Of a stretch of 64,000 bases of DNA, positions 20,414 to 31,802 are shown piece after piece. The DNA lies in the NCBI GenBank assembly GCA_037693485.1, contig CM075346.1, forward strand, positions 61,065,001-61,129,000, given 5' to 3'. This DNA is from Kitagawia praeruptora (taxonomy: Eukaryota > Streptophyta > Magnoliopsida > Apiales > Apiaceae). The stretch's first letter is position 1; each line of letters begins with the position of its first letter. The notes beneath the pieces are model-generated. The model was not told the DNA's origin, did no database searches, and was given only the letters and a program-made list of their open reading frames with translations. The position numbers and the translations under genes were made by a program.

Positions 20414-22237
20414 AAACCGATGCTTGTCCTCAAGCATAAACAATTACAACTAACTAACTAGTACCACTTCCGTAGGTGATCACGATTGCATTTGGCATAT
20501 GCAACAAGCCCTTTAAACCCCTAGGCAGCCCTAGTGGACGAGTAAGGTCTCGTGAGGGCCTATAGCGAATGTACCCACAAAATCCATTTATCCTAATGCA
20601 ATGCAATGCATGAATGCAACTAATATGAAAAAAATGCAATTAATCTAATCTACCATACCTTCAATTCCTCTCATGCCATATCAACTTAAGAATCAAAGTA
20701 AATACGCAATGTCTTGGTGTCGAAAGTGCAAGTATTCACATAGTCTACTCAATGAACATGCATAAGTTCTCACAAGCCCATGTCAAGTGTAAGAATAAGT
20801 TAGTAAACATGCTAAGCCTACAAGAGTTCATCTTTGAGACAACACTCGGGATCTCATACGCAAGAACGAGCAAACACTCACAATCCACTCACAAAAAATA
20901 TTCACTCAAGAACAAGGGTAAGTGTATCACTCAATTCCAACAAAATCATAAGCATGCTTGACATTTGGTATCAATCTAACTCTTAACACAACATACATCA
21001 ATGACGATAATCAAAAGGTCTTTAATTGGGTTGTAACGGGGCTAGGGACAAGGTATGTCAAATAAGCCAAAACAGGTGAAGTGTCAAAAGCTAGTAAGTA
21101 CCATAATACATCATACACAACACCATATTCCCCCCCACATAATTTTTACTAACACAAACACTCGACTAGTCGACTGAAATAGGATCGCAATAAACACAAA
21201 CATGCTCTCATAATATATATATTTTTTTTCTTTTTTTTTTCTTCTCTTTTTTTTTCTTATATATATATATATTTTTTTTTTCTTCGAGAGCTAAATAGAA
21301 CACAAACAATAATATAAACAATAACAATGATCCCATAATTTTATTACATATGTCAACTATCAAACAAACAACCAAACCCAATTTTCAATATTCCCCCCCA
21401 AAAGTAAGACCAACAATAAACCCCTCCTTGCACACCTTATTACTCCCTTAAGCACTCTACTAGCCTTTGACAATGTGGGTTCAAATTAATGCAAGGCCAA
21501 TACAAGAAAAAGGTCTAGGCAAGTAATGTGGTGTGTCACCGAAAAATAGGATTAAGCTCAACGGGTTAACTAATTGATCATGTAAACATGGTATGGTAAT
21601 ATGGGAAAATATGTGGTTATTCCTAAATGCCTTTATCATTTTAATCGTCAAATAATGTCATGCGTTTCAAGAAAGACCTCAAACAACTGCTAGCAATGCA
21701 AACAATCCGTGGACACTCAAGCAAACGAATAAATTGCAAATATGCAATATGGCTCAAAAACTCACTTGGTGGAAAAACATACTCAATCCCAAGCAACATC
21801 TCTCTAACGCACCAACTTGTATTCAAAGCATGCCAACTAAATCATCTTGCACATATTCATGTCCTTCTAATTACTTACAACATTCAATAAGTCTACTAGC
21901 TTCAACTTACTAGTGTATGTGTGTGCACAAGAACAAAGCATATCACTTCTCAATCAAAAGCGTCAACAACACAAAATTCTTATCAAGCATGGGTGCAAAT
22001 GCAAACTATTATGAACTCACATGATATACTAACATAAAAACAGAATGTCCTATATGAAACAAACTTAGATAACACGAACAATAATGCATAATTTACTACT
22101 ACTAATATGCAAAGCATGAAATCCTACATGAACAATTTAAACAACAACATCTACTAATCCCTCAAACCACCCCCAAACTTGAAAGATTCAATGTCCGCAT
22201 TGAATGGAAGTAAATACAAGGGATAGTAGAAACATAC
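20414..22237. other. 3' untranslated region of the Athila-like element
   Basis: 1.8 kb between the env-like ORF and the purine tract. Non-coding. It contains a mixed T-rich and TA-repeat run at 21205-21285 and C-rich patches (21130, 21395). No further gene is seen. Confidence 0.6.
21205..21285. repeat. Low-complexity TA and T-rich tract
   Basis: Simple TA repeats flank two long pyrimidine runs (TTTTTTTCTTTTTTTTTTC type). Prone to slippage and sequencing error. Confidence 0.8.
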
Positions 22238-23440
22238 CTACTCGTCCTCGCTTTCGTCACCTTCTCCGTCCTCAACATCCTCATCAGAAGAATCAGGTGG
22301 AGGGTACTGAGTCCGAGCTCCAAATATAGGCCACTGCATAGGAGTACTAGGTGACTGAAACTTTGCCTCCAAAGCTATGCCCATGTCCTCAGAATACTGG
22401 CGACTGCTAGCATGCATAGCATCCATCCGCCTAGTCATTCGACGAAAATAAGATTCAAAAACAGACACATCCACCTGACTCTGCGAAGAACCTGCCCTAG
22501 CCACCTTCGGTGCCCTCGAAACATGTGGCGGAACGCCCATTCCCTGACCACTAGCACCATCAACAACAAAGCCTAATCCCCTAGGATGAGGAGTGCCGCC
22601 CGACCACTCCTTCAACTTCAACCGATCAATGGTAGCATCCGTAATAGATGCCGAAGGTTTATGCATCGGCTCACCTTGATAGCATGTAACTTTCGATGCA
22701 TCACACAAGTACGCAATAATAGAAGCATAAGGAATATTCACCGACGAATTGCTTCCCAAAAACTGAAGAATATGTTGATTGATAAGGTGCCCAATGTCGA
22801 CATACTCGCCTTTGAGAATACCCCATAGCAAGATGGCTCTATCAACAGTAACATTGGAAACATGGTTTGTAGGAATGATATTAGAACTTATGAAAAAAAA
22901 CCATGCCTTTGCAACACTAGACAATGATGAAGCCGGGAAATTACACTTTCTGTCCGTACCGATCTTACATTTCCATTCCGTTCCCGGAACACAAAGCTCA
23001 TCAATGAGTTCATCAAGATCAACATCATCATTAATCTTTTGTCCCCAATCCGTAGCATCTCGAGGTTTAGGCGGTTGCCTAATCAAATTACGAATAGCAC
23101 GAGGCGAATAATCCACCTTCCGACCCCTCACAATCGTTGAGTTATTTCTTGCTATTGACGCATTAGCATAAAATTCTCGAACCACATCCAACGAAGCATC
23201 ATTAGCAAATTCACAAAATAACGTCCAACCCCTCTCACTAATCATAGCTCTCATCTCTGTATACTTATGGGGCACAAGCCTCCGTTCCTGAATAACCCCC
23301 TTGGAAACTAACCGAATATACTCCACCTTAGCCTCCTCATTAACAAACCTTTCCACTCCATCTCCCACGACATCATTCTCATCCAAAGATGGAGGAGCAC
23401 TACTACCACTACCCATTAATCGTTGCCTTTTAGGAGCCAT
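22238..23440 (-). CDS. Athila env-like / putative plant transposon protein ORF
   Basis: A 400-codon uninterrupted ORF from ATG 23440 (MAPKRQRLMGSG). It sits after pol and before the 3' LTR, where Athila elements carry their extra ORF. The central block DVVREFYANAS...GRKVDYSPRAIRNLI and the AWFFFISSNIIPTNHVSNVT region match what I know of the family that databases call putative plant transposon protein. The C-terminus is highly acidic (DSSDEDVEDGEGDESEDE). I see no signal peptide or convincing transmembrane helix, so an envelope role is doubtful. Function is unknown. It is the only intact ORF in this element, though pol is not. Confidence 0.75.
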   Translation of the reverse strand: MAPKRQRLMGSGSSAPPSLDENDVVGDGVERFVNEEAKVEYIRLVSKGVIQERRLVPHKYTEMRAMISERGWTLFCEFANDASLDVVREFYANASIARNNSTIVRGRKVDYSPRAIRNLIRQPPKPRDATDWGQKINDDVDLDELIDELCVPGTEWKCKIGTDRKCNFPASSLSSVAKAWFFFISSNIIPTNHVSNVTVDRAILLWGILKGEYVDIGHLINQHILQFLGSNSSVNIPYASIIAYLCDASKVTCYQGEPMHKPSASITDATIDRLKLKEWSGGTPHPRGLGFVVDGASGQGMGVPPHVSRAPKVARAGSSQSQVDVSVFESYFRRMTRRMDAMHASSRQYSEDMGIALEAKFQSPSTPMQWPIFGARTQYPPPDSSDEDVEDGEGDESEDE

Positions 23441-23880
23441 AATCAACAAATATCAAGCAAGGCACAAAAATCTCCAAACAATTCACCAAATAAAGAACCC
23501 CCAAATTACACACCAAGAACCCTAATTTGCAAAATTCACAAATTCATATAGAATATTACCCAATTGAATCAAAGAGGTGAACTTGCTAGATGAATCCACA
23601 CAATTTCGAATTTATATCCCCCTTGCACTTTGAATGGATAAAAGTTGAGAATTTGGGATTTATATAGATGGGTTTGTGTATGTATAGGTGATGTGGGTGT
23701 ATGTAATGATTAATGATGAATTTGATTTAGAGATGAAAAAGGAATTTAGGAATTGAATTAGATGTAGGATATAATTAGGAGTTAGGGTTTTTGATTTTTG
23801 GAGAAGTTGTAATAGAATAAGAGAATGATATGAAAAATTAGGGGAATAAAACTCACAAAATTCGGTTATAGGCAGAAGGT
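23441..23880. other. Leader of the Athila env-like ORF
   Basis: AT-rich untranslated stretch in minus sense ahead of ATG 23440. No motif beyond A/T runs. Confidence 0.45.
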
Positions 23881-24085
23881 TCTGGCGCCTGATGCATCAG
23901 GTGGCGCATGATGCGCGGACGACTCCTGCTAAACTGGGCGCACCTGCATTGAGTGGCGCATGATGCGCCGGCGAGACATGCGTGCCTGGTGCTCCTGCGC
24001 GCTTGGGCGCCTGATGCGTAGCTCGGTTCTGCGTTACACGACGCACCTGCCCTGTGCTTGGCGCATGATGCGCTGGCACGTACTG
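23881..24085. repeat. GC-rich iterated GGCGCATGATGCG tract between pol and env-like ORF
   Basis: Five copies of GGCGC(A/C)TGATGC with variants (GGCGCCTGATGCATC, GGCGCATGATGCGCGG, GGCGCATGATGCGCCGG, GGCGCCTGATGCG, GGCGCATGATGCGCTGG), plus several GCGCACCTGC words, in about 200 bp of otherwise AT-rich DNA. The core is near-palindromic (GCGCATGATGCGC). Short open frames across it are repeat translations. Confidence 0.75.
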
Positions 24086-24152
24086 AACTGACTATTTTTT
24101 TTTTTTTGAAAGAAAACAATAATACTACATCTCTAAAATATACAACCAAATT

Positions 24153-24200
24153 TTGGGTTGCCTCCCAAAAAGCGCTCTTTTAATGTCATTAGCTTGACAT
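24153..24200 (-). promoter_or_regulatory. Two hairpin-forming sequences just after the pol stop
   Basis: TTGGGTTGCCTCCCAA (24153-24168) folds with TTGGG/CCCAA arms in minus sense. ATGTCATTAGCTTGACAT (24183-24200) has 6 bp inverted arms. From memory, GGGAGGCAACCCA with AGCGCT nearby recurs after pol in many Athila-type elements, so it is probably a conserved RNA element (3' end formation or packaging are possibilities). Confidence 0.45.
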
Positions 24201-24211
24201 TCTTCCAGAAA

Positions 24212-25702
24212 TTACGAACAAGATAAAACCGCGGCAACCTTCTCGCGGTTCACCATTCCTCCAAAATACGGCTTAAGTCTTTGTCCATTAACTTTAAAAG
24301 CATCATCAATAGAACCCCTATAAATCTCCACCGCTCCATGTTGAAATACCGACTTGATTATAAATGGACCCGACCATTTTGACTTGAGCTTACCCGGAAA
24401 AAGTTTGAGGCGAGAATTGTAAAGCAAAACCTGTTGGCCCGGCACAAAAGACTTATGAACCAACTTCTTGTCATGCCACCTCTTGACCTTCTCCTTGTAC
24501 ATTTTAGTGTTCTCGTAAGCTTGCTCACGAAATTCCTCAAGTTCATTCAACTGAAGTAGACGCCTCTCACCTGCAACCGTGATATCCAAATTTAACTTCT
24601 TCAACGCCCAATAGGCCCTGTGCTCTAGCTCGGCCGGTAAATGACAAGCCTTACCAAACACCAACTGATAAGGTGACATACCAAGAGGTGTCTTGTAAGC
24701 AGTTCTGTACGCCCAAACCGCCTCGTCTAACTTCAACGACCAATCCTTACGAGATGGATTCACCACTTTCTCAAGAATTCTTTTGATTTCACGATTTGAC
24801 ACCTCCGCTTGACCATTAGTTTGGGGATGATAAGCAGTGGCAACACGATGCGTCACATTGTACTTTGCCATCATAGCAGTAAATTGACGATTACAGAAGT
24901 GTGTCCCCTCATCACTGATTATAGCTCGTGGAGTCCCAAAACGTGTAAAAATCTGCTTGTGAAGAAAATTCAGCACAACCTTAGCATCATTGGTTGGTAA
25001 AGCCTTAACCTCGACCCATTTAGAAACGTAGTCCACTGCCAAGAGAATGTACTGATTATTACAAGAAGAAACAAACGGTCCCATGAAATCAATTCCCCAC
25101 ACATCAAAGATCTCAACTTCTAGAATAGTATTCAGAGGCATCTCATTCCTCTTAGAGATATTACCAACTCTTTGACATCCATCACAATGTATCACGAACC
25201 TATGCGAATCTTTGAACAGAGTCGGCCAATAGAATCCTGCTTGAAGTACTTTCTGAGCTGTTTTATCACCACCATAATGGCCTCCATATGTGGTAGAATG
25301 ACAATCATGCAAAATACTCTCTGTCTCACTATAAGGAATGCACCTCCTCAAAATCTGATCCACACCAAGCTTGAACAGAAATGGCTCGTCCCAACGGTAC
25401 CACTTCACATCATGCAAGAACTTCTTCCTTTGAGCATAAGAGAATTCCGGAGGGATGACATTACTAACAAGATAGTTCACATAATCTGCAAACCATGGCT
25501 CTTCACCTTGCACCCCAAAAAGTTGCTCATCTGGAAAAGATTCATTAATTAGAGATTTAGCATGTGAATCCTTACCTTGGTCCTCCAAACGTGATAGATG
25601 ATCAGCTACTTGATTTTCCGTGCCCTTCCTATCCTTGATCTCCACATCAAACTCTTGCAAGAGAAGCACCCAACGAATCAATCTAGGCTTCGAATCCTTC
25701 TT
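24212..25702 (-). pseudogene. Athila-like integrase and RNase H tail
   Basis: About 490 codons in frame with the upstream pol but separated from it by TAG at 25703-25705. It starts with the end of RNase H/linker (QEFDVEIKDRKG, NQVADHLSRL). The integrase zinc site has His near residues 128 and 135 and Cys at 166 and 169 (CDGC). The catalytic triad is visible as GIDFMGP (D198), ISDEGTHF (D257) and NGQAEVSNREI (E293). The C-terminal GPY-like region includes KSKWSGPF. The enzyme would insert element cDNA in the nucleus. The sequence looks functional apart from being cut off by the stop. Confidence 0.88.
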
Positions 25703-28700
25703 CTACATGAGATATCGAATAGCAGCATGATCCGTATACACAATCACCTTCGTACCAAGCAAGTAAGATCTGAATTTCTCGAAAGCATAGACAACTGCTA
25801 GCAACTCCTTCTCCGTAGTGGTGTAGTTAAGCTGAGCCTCATTGAGGGTTTTACTAGCATAGTAAACCACATGAAAAATTTTGTCCTTCCTTTGTCCAAG
25901 CACAGCTCCAACAGCATAGTCACTAGCATCACACATAAGCTCAAACGGTTCCTCCCAATTGGGTGCTGTAATGATAGGAGTAGTAGTTATCTTCTTTTTC
26001 AAAAGCTCAAAATCCGCAAGACATTCATCATCAAACTTGAAAAGAACATCCTTCTCCAACAAGTTGCACAAAGGTTTAGAGATTTTCGAAAAGTCTTGAA
26101 TGAATCGCCTATAGAATCCCGCATGACCAAGAAAACTGCGAATTCCTTTAACTGAAATAGGTGGAGGAAGATTCTCGATTGTCTCCACCTTAGCCCTATC
26201 CACTTCAAGCCCTTTTCTAGATACCTTGTGCCCAAGAATAATTCCTTCTTGCACCATAAAGTGACATTTTTCCCAATTAAGCACCAAATTTGTCTCCACA
26301 CACCTCTTCAAAACCAAACCAAGATTATGCAAGCACTCATCATAAGATGTACCAAAAACTGAGAAGTCATCCATAAAAACTTCCACATTCGAGCCAATCA
26401 TATCTGAGAAAATAGCCATTATGCACCTTTGAAAAGTGGCGGGAGCACCACAAAGTCCAAACGAGACTCGTCGAAAAGCAAAAGTGCCAAAAGGACATGT
26501 GAATGTAGTCTTCTCTTGATCTTCCGGAGCAATGCAAATCTGATTATAGCCGGAATAACCATCAAGCAAACAATAATACTCGTGCCCTGCCAATCTGTCT
26601 AGCATCTGATCAATAAAAGGCAGAGGAAAGTGATCTTTTCTCGTGGCTTTGTTTAGCTTCCGATAATCCATACAAACTCTCCACCCTGTGACTGTTCGAG
26701 TAGGGATGAGCTCATTCTTCTCATTAGCAACAACCGTCATGCCTCCTTTCTTTGGCACACATTGAACCGGACTTACCCAAGAACTGTCTGAGATAGGATA
26801 GATAATACCAGCATCTAACCACTTTAGAATTTCCTTCTTCACCACCTCCTTCATAATCGGATTGAGTCTTCTTTGATGTTCAACAGTAGGCTTAGCTCCT
26901 TCCTCTAACAGAATTTTATGCATGCAATAAGAAGGACTGATTCCCTTGATATCTGCTATAGTCCAACCAATTGCTGACTTGAACTCCCTCAAAATACGCA
27001 AGAGCTTTTCTTCCTCGACATCTGACAGATTAGAAGAAATAATAACAGGTAGTGTAGAGGTATCACCAAGAAAAGCATACCTCAAGTGATTCGGCAAAGG
27101 TTTTAGTTCAAGTGTAGGAGCTTCTTTAATAGATGGTTTAAGACGGACTTGTGACTTTTCCAGCTCCTTTAAACCAAGAGACTCGAAAGGCATGTCAAAT
27201 TTCCTATTCCACGAATTTGCATTCAACATCTGAATTTGCATCACTTTATCTACATCTTTCACCTCAGAGTTCCCACTCAATGCTTTTTCCAAAGAATCTG
27301 TTAGCAACAAATGATCAAGATCCTTGGCTACCACGGAATCAACCAAATCAACATTGAAACATTCTTCTTCATCAGATGGAAGCTTCATAGCATTGAACAC
27401 ATTATAGGTGACATTCTGATTTTGTACCCTCATGGTGAGCTCTCCTTTCTGCACATCGATCAAGGTACTACCCGTAGCTAGGAATGGCCTTCCCAAGATT
27501 ATGGGAATCTTCTTATCTTCCTCGAAATCCAAGATAACAAAATCAGCAGGGAAGATGAGTTTATCAACTTTCACCAAGACATCCTCCACTATGCCTCTAG
27601 GATAAGTAATTGAACGATCGGCCAACTGTAGCGAGATGTTAGTTGGCTTTGGATCCGGTAGACCAAGTTGCAAGAAAACTGACAAGGGCATGAGATTGAT
27701 GCTAGCTCCCAAGTCACACAAGCACTTCTCAAAGAATAGATTACCAATAGTGCATGGAATAGTAAAACTACCCGGATCCTTGAGCTTTGGAGGCAACTTC
27801 TGTTGCAGAACGGCACTACATTCTTCCGTTAAGGCAACGGTCTCTAATGCATCGAGCTTCAACTTACGAGAGAGAATTCCCTTCATGAACTTGGCATAGC
27901 TTGGCATCTGTTCAAGAGCTTCCACAAAAGGAATGTTAATATGCAATTTCTTGAACACCTCTAGGAACTTAGCAAACTTTCTATCCAAATTCTGCTTCTG
28001 GAGTCTTCTAGGATATGGAGGAGGAGGATAGATCTGAGTAGACTGATCCACTGAAGCTTCAACAGGTTCCTTGCTCTTCTCTTTGTCACCATCTAGCTCA
28101 TCAGCTACTAAGTCAGATTTTTCAAATTCAGGCATTGCAGATTTTTCCACTTGCTGATTCTGCACTTCTTCATCTTCTTTAGCGGCTGATTTAGGATCTG
28201 ATGTAACCTTTCCCGATCTCAAAGTTACGGCCTTCACCTGCTCCTTGAAGTCCCTCCTACCTGGATTTGCTTCTGTATCACTAGGAAGAGTTCCTTGTGG
28301 CCTACTACCTAAAGCACTTGCAATCTGTCCTATCTGAGTTTCTAAGAGCTTCTGACCAGCTTGTAGGTTCTTTAATGCTATCCACATCTCATCAGATTTA
28401 TCATTAGAAGATTGCCCCGCATGAGTCTGAGGCTGTTGCTGCTGAAATCCCGGAGGTTGATATGGTGCCCTATAAGGCTGTTGATAGCCTTGATTGTATG
28501 GCTTCGCTTGCTGATAAGATTGTTGAGTATTCTGATTGTTGCTCCAGCTGAAGTTAGGATGATTCCTATTGTTGGGATGATAAGTGGCTGGAACTGGTGC
28601 AGCAGGTCTCTGGAAATTACTCACGAACTGTGCTGATTCGGAAGAGATAGCACACTGATTCGTCTCATGTGCGCCCGCACATAACTCACAAACACTAGCC

Positions 28701-28936
28701 ACCTGCTGAACTCCATAATTAGCAAGAGAATCCACTTTCATAGCAAGAGCCTTCAACTGAGCCGTAATCATTGAAGCTATATCTACTTCCAAAACTCCTG
28801 CTACCTTGCCTTGAGAAAGTCTCTGGGTTGGATTCTGGTATTCATTAGCAGCCATCATCTCAATAAGTTCATAAGCTTCATCATAACTCTTCGCCCAAAG
28901 AGCTCCACCTGATGCTGCATCTAGCAAAGGCCTAGA
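25703..28936 (-). pseudogene. Athila-like pol: gag C-terminus, protease, reverse transcriptase, RNase H
   Basis: 1074 open codons between TAA at 28937-28939 and TAG at 25703-25705, both in frame with neighbouring parts of one gag-pol polyprotein. It begins with the gag tail (SGGALWAKSYDEAYELIE). A CCHC-like knuckle CELCAGAHETNQC follows (one residue short in the middle), then a Gln/Pro-rich linker and the protease with CDLGASINLMP, where Athila-type enzymes have DLGAS in place of DTGAS. Next are RT with KGGMTVV, PFIDQMLDRL and catalytic FMDDFSVFG, then RNase H from CDASDYAVGAVLG to YTDHAAIRYL. Only the two stops seem to disable it. Confidence 0.9.
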
Positions 28937-30004
28937 TTATGCTCCCAACCCATTGTAAAAACCATTAATAACCATCCAATCAGGCATGCCATGATGAGGA
29001 CACTTCCTTAGCATCTCCTTGTAGCGTTCCCAAGCCTCACACAATGACTCGCCAGATTGCTGTTGAAATTGAGTCAACTGGTTCCTTATTGCTGCAGTTT
29101 TCGCCATAGGGAAGAATTTAGTAAGGAACTTCTGAGCAAGATCTTCCCATGTAGTAATGGAACCAGGTGGTAAATAGTGTAGCCAGCTCTTAGCCTTATC
29201 CCTCAGAGAGAATGGGAAAAGCCTCAACCTGATAGCATCATCCGTCACACCATTACACTTGAAAGTGTCGCAGATTTCAATAAAGTCCCGAACATGCATG
29301 TTAGGATCCTCCGTAGAAGCTCCCCCAAACTGGACTGAATTCTGCACCATCTGAATTGTGCCCGGCTTAATCTCAAAGTTGTTCGCTGCAATAGCTGGTC
29401 TAACAATGCTAGACTGGATGTCATTGAGTTTCAAATAAGTTCATAAGCTTCATCATAACTCTTCGCCCAAAGAGCTCCACCTGATGCTGCATCTAGCAAA
29501 GGCCTAGATTATGCTCCCAACCCATTGTAAAAACCATTAATAACCATCCAATCAGGCATGCCACGATGAGGACACTTCCTTAGCATCTCCTTGTAGCGTT
29601 CCCAAGCCTCACACAATGACTCGCCAGATTGCTGTTGAAATTGAGTCAACTGGTTCCTTATTGCTGCAGTTTTCGCCATAGGGAAGAATTTAGTAAGGAA
29701 CTTCTGAGCAAGATCTTCCCATGTAGTAATGGAACCAGGTGGTAAATAGTGTAGCCAGCTCTTAGCCTTATCCCTCAGAGAGAATGGGAAAAGCCTCAAC
29801 CTGATAGCATCATCCGTCACACCATTACACTTGAAAGTGTCGCAGATTTCAATAAAGTCCCGAACATGCATGTTAGGATCCTCCGTAGAAGCTCCCCCAA
29901 ACTGGACTGAATTCTGCACCATCTGAATTGTGCCCGGCTTAATCTCAAAGTTGTTCGCTGCAATAGCTGGTCTAACAATGCTAGACTGGATGTCATTGAG
30001 TTTC
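28862..30004. repeat. 572 bp tandem duplication within gag
   Basis: 28862-29432 plus one base and 29434-30004 are copies at a 572 bp offset with only about one visible difference (ATGATGAGG versus ACGATGAGG near 28990/29562). 572 is not a multiple of three, so the copies are in different frames. The junction shows only a few bases of shared sequence (TCAA/TTCAAA). Confidence 0.92.
28937..29434 (-). pseudogene. Second (duplicated) copy of the Athila-like gag core
   Basis: 166 codons repeating the gag core of the upstream copy without its N-terminus. It ends at the same TAA (28937-28939) in place of a Gln codon before SRPLLDAASGG. Because of the 572 bp offset it is out of frame with the start at 30150 and has no start of its own, so it would not be translated normally. 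Confidence 0.88.
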
Positions 30005-30150
30005 GGCTGAGAATAGTCCTTCAAAGCCTTAGCTGCTGCTGCATCTGCCATTGCTACTGTAGTTTCAGATTCCTCTTCCTTATTCTCTAAATTCTCTACA
30101 AGATCGTCTTCTGCCAGTTTTTGTAAACGAGCTTGCGAACGTGTTTGCAT
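29509..30150 (-). pseudogene. Athila-like gag, N-terminal part
   Basis: ATG 30150 (MQTRSQARLQKLAED) opens 213 codons. The capsid core includes EDPNMHVRDFIEICDTFK, LRLFPFSLRDKAKSWLHY and ITTWEDLAQKFLTKFFP, diagnostic for Athila/gypsy gag, which forms the virus-like particle. Translation stops at TAA 29509-29511, a Gln codon one transition away. The protein therefore lacks the C-terminal part and the zinc knuckle. The next in-frame DNA is the duplicated copy, so the normal gag-pol continuation is lost. Confidence 0.9.
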
Positions 30151-30265
30151 ACAAACTTAAGTACCTGAAACACCACGAAACAAACAAACTAAGTAAGAAT
30201 CCGAGTCAGTGAACGCTAACGACCACTATTGACAAACACATAAACTGAAATAAAAACACCGATGA
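30151..30265 (-). other. 5' untranslated leader of the Athila-like element
   Basis: About 115 nt between the primer site and ATG 30150. AT-rich, no further structure recognised. Confidence 0.6.
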
Positions 30266-30283
30266 TCCCCGGTAGCGGCGCCA
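30266..30283 (-). other. Primer-binding site of the Athila-like element
   Basis: In minus sense TGGCGCCGCTACCGGGG begins 6 nt after the LTR end GCATAACA. This is the usual primer site of plant Athila/Tat gypsy elements. Confidence 0.88.
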
Positions 30284-30289
30284 AATACT

Positions 30290-31797
30290 TGTTATGCTAA
30301 ATTCACGCAAGCGCACGTTGTCACAAGTAATATATGATTAAATCAAGTTCGTTCCCACAGAGATCTAGAATGGTGTTCAATTCAGTAAATATGCCTATGC
30401 AACAATGTATGGTTTTAACTCACTGCTAAGAAAAGTAACAAATTGGGGTTGATTATCTAAATTATACTAAAATGCGAATTATAAAACTAAGAATTAAACA
30501 ATTAACGAGAATAAAAATCAAATTACTTATATGAGAATAAGCATGGAATCCTAGTTTCATTATCTACTTCACTTAGAGTTGCAGCCTTTAATTAAAACAT
30601 GCGATGGTTTTGATATCTGATCGGATAACACGAAAAGAGTAAAAGTTACCTCTCGGTATACTAGTACCAATCTACACATACATCCACAAAAGAGATAGAA
30701 GATGAATAGGCACCTATTATGTTTAGACCCTATATCTCTATAGAATTTGAAAACATAAAGGTTGAAGCTCAAGTTATCCACTTAGATCACATAGGGTAGC
30801 ATAATATCTCTATTCATACCACAAATCATGATGTTCAACATCAACCTATCCTATGCTAGCATGGCAAGTTCTAAATCTCAAGATCCACTCTTGTTTAGCA
30901 AGAGATTAACATATTAGATGTTCGCGACGCACCTAAATACCATAAGCACAACCATACAAGGATATCAAGAATTCACCACACATAAATCTCTAAGGCATGC
31001 AAACTACTAAGCTACATAGATAAATCCACTAGGATCCCACGACAACGATTAGCCCATAATTGAACCGTTCATCGTCATGAGATTTGATGAAAACATGATA
31101 ATAAACAAGATATGAAAGAAAACAATAACGATATTATTAAGATTAAGAGTTGAGAAAACAAATCTATGATTCAACGTATACAAAAGATGAAGATGATCTA
31201 GATCCTTGCTTGTCACCGAGCTTGAATCCTTCTCTCCTTTTCCCTCTTGCAGATCTGAGCTGGTTACAATAATAAAACTATGATATTGTGTGTCTCTATT
31301 ACAATGCTTAGAGGTGTTTTTATAGGCTCTATATTTCTTGCCCAGCAAGAAAATATCTTCTATTACAATTAGAATTTAATTAAGGTGCTAAAACCTGCCC
31401 GGAATATAATTAGAACTTGAAAAGGGCAAAACAGGAATTTCCCAGCCATGCTTCACAAAGAATACGCGCGCGATTTTATTCAGCACATTACTTGCACGTG
31501 CTTCCTATCCCAGGTTGTAGAAAATCTCTCAAGCTTCGCGTGGGCAGTAAGATCGCTGAAAACGGACTTACAGAACTCCAGATATGGCCAAAACAGTGTA
31601 AGCTGCGCAGCCTTCCCAGAAAATCCGAATTTTAATCAATTAATTCCCAAAAAATTATAGAAGCATCCACCTTAATCAACATTCTCTTAAACCTGCACAA
31701 CTAAGCAAAACACATCAAAACTACAAGAAACTTGAGTCCAAGACAATCAATTTAAGCCAATTTAGAATGTTCCAAGTGGATATAAATCCACTTGTCA
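30290..31797 (-). repeat. Athila-like LTR (5' LTR in element sense)
   Basis: 1508 bp, partner of 18893-20400. Ends TGTTATGC / CCACTTGTCA in plus sense. Confidence 0.95.
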
Positions 31798-31802
31798 CCC
31801 AC
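31798..31802. repeat. Target-site duplication cccac, right copy
   Basis: Matches 18888-18892 across the Athila-like element. Confidence 0.88.

Larger units (their letters stand above)
18893..31797 (-). mobile_element. Athila-like Ty3/gypsy retrotransposon, structurally complete, 12.9 kb
   Basis: Two 1508 bp LTRs, TSD cccac, primer site TGGCGCCGCTACCGGGG, gag-pol on the minus strand, a purine tract, and an extra ORF between pol and the 3' LTR. The gag core, the protease CDLGAS, RT FMDD, the integrase HHCC/DDE and the 3' ORF all fit the Athila lineage. I count about ten LTR differences by eye (about 0.7%), so the insertion is young. Yet it is already broken: three in-frame stops and a 572 bp tandem duplication in gag. 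It lies directly beside a MITE at 31803. Confidence 0.93.

Noticed and set aside
22238..23440. True envelope glycoprotein in the Athila-like element
   Set aside because: No signal peptide, no convincing membrane span and a very acidic C-terminus. Kept only as env-like by position.
23853..24149. His/Ala-rich open frames across the GC-rich tract
   Set aside because: Translations of the GGCGCATGATGCG repeat in several frames at once. No conserved protein is expected.
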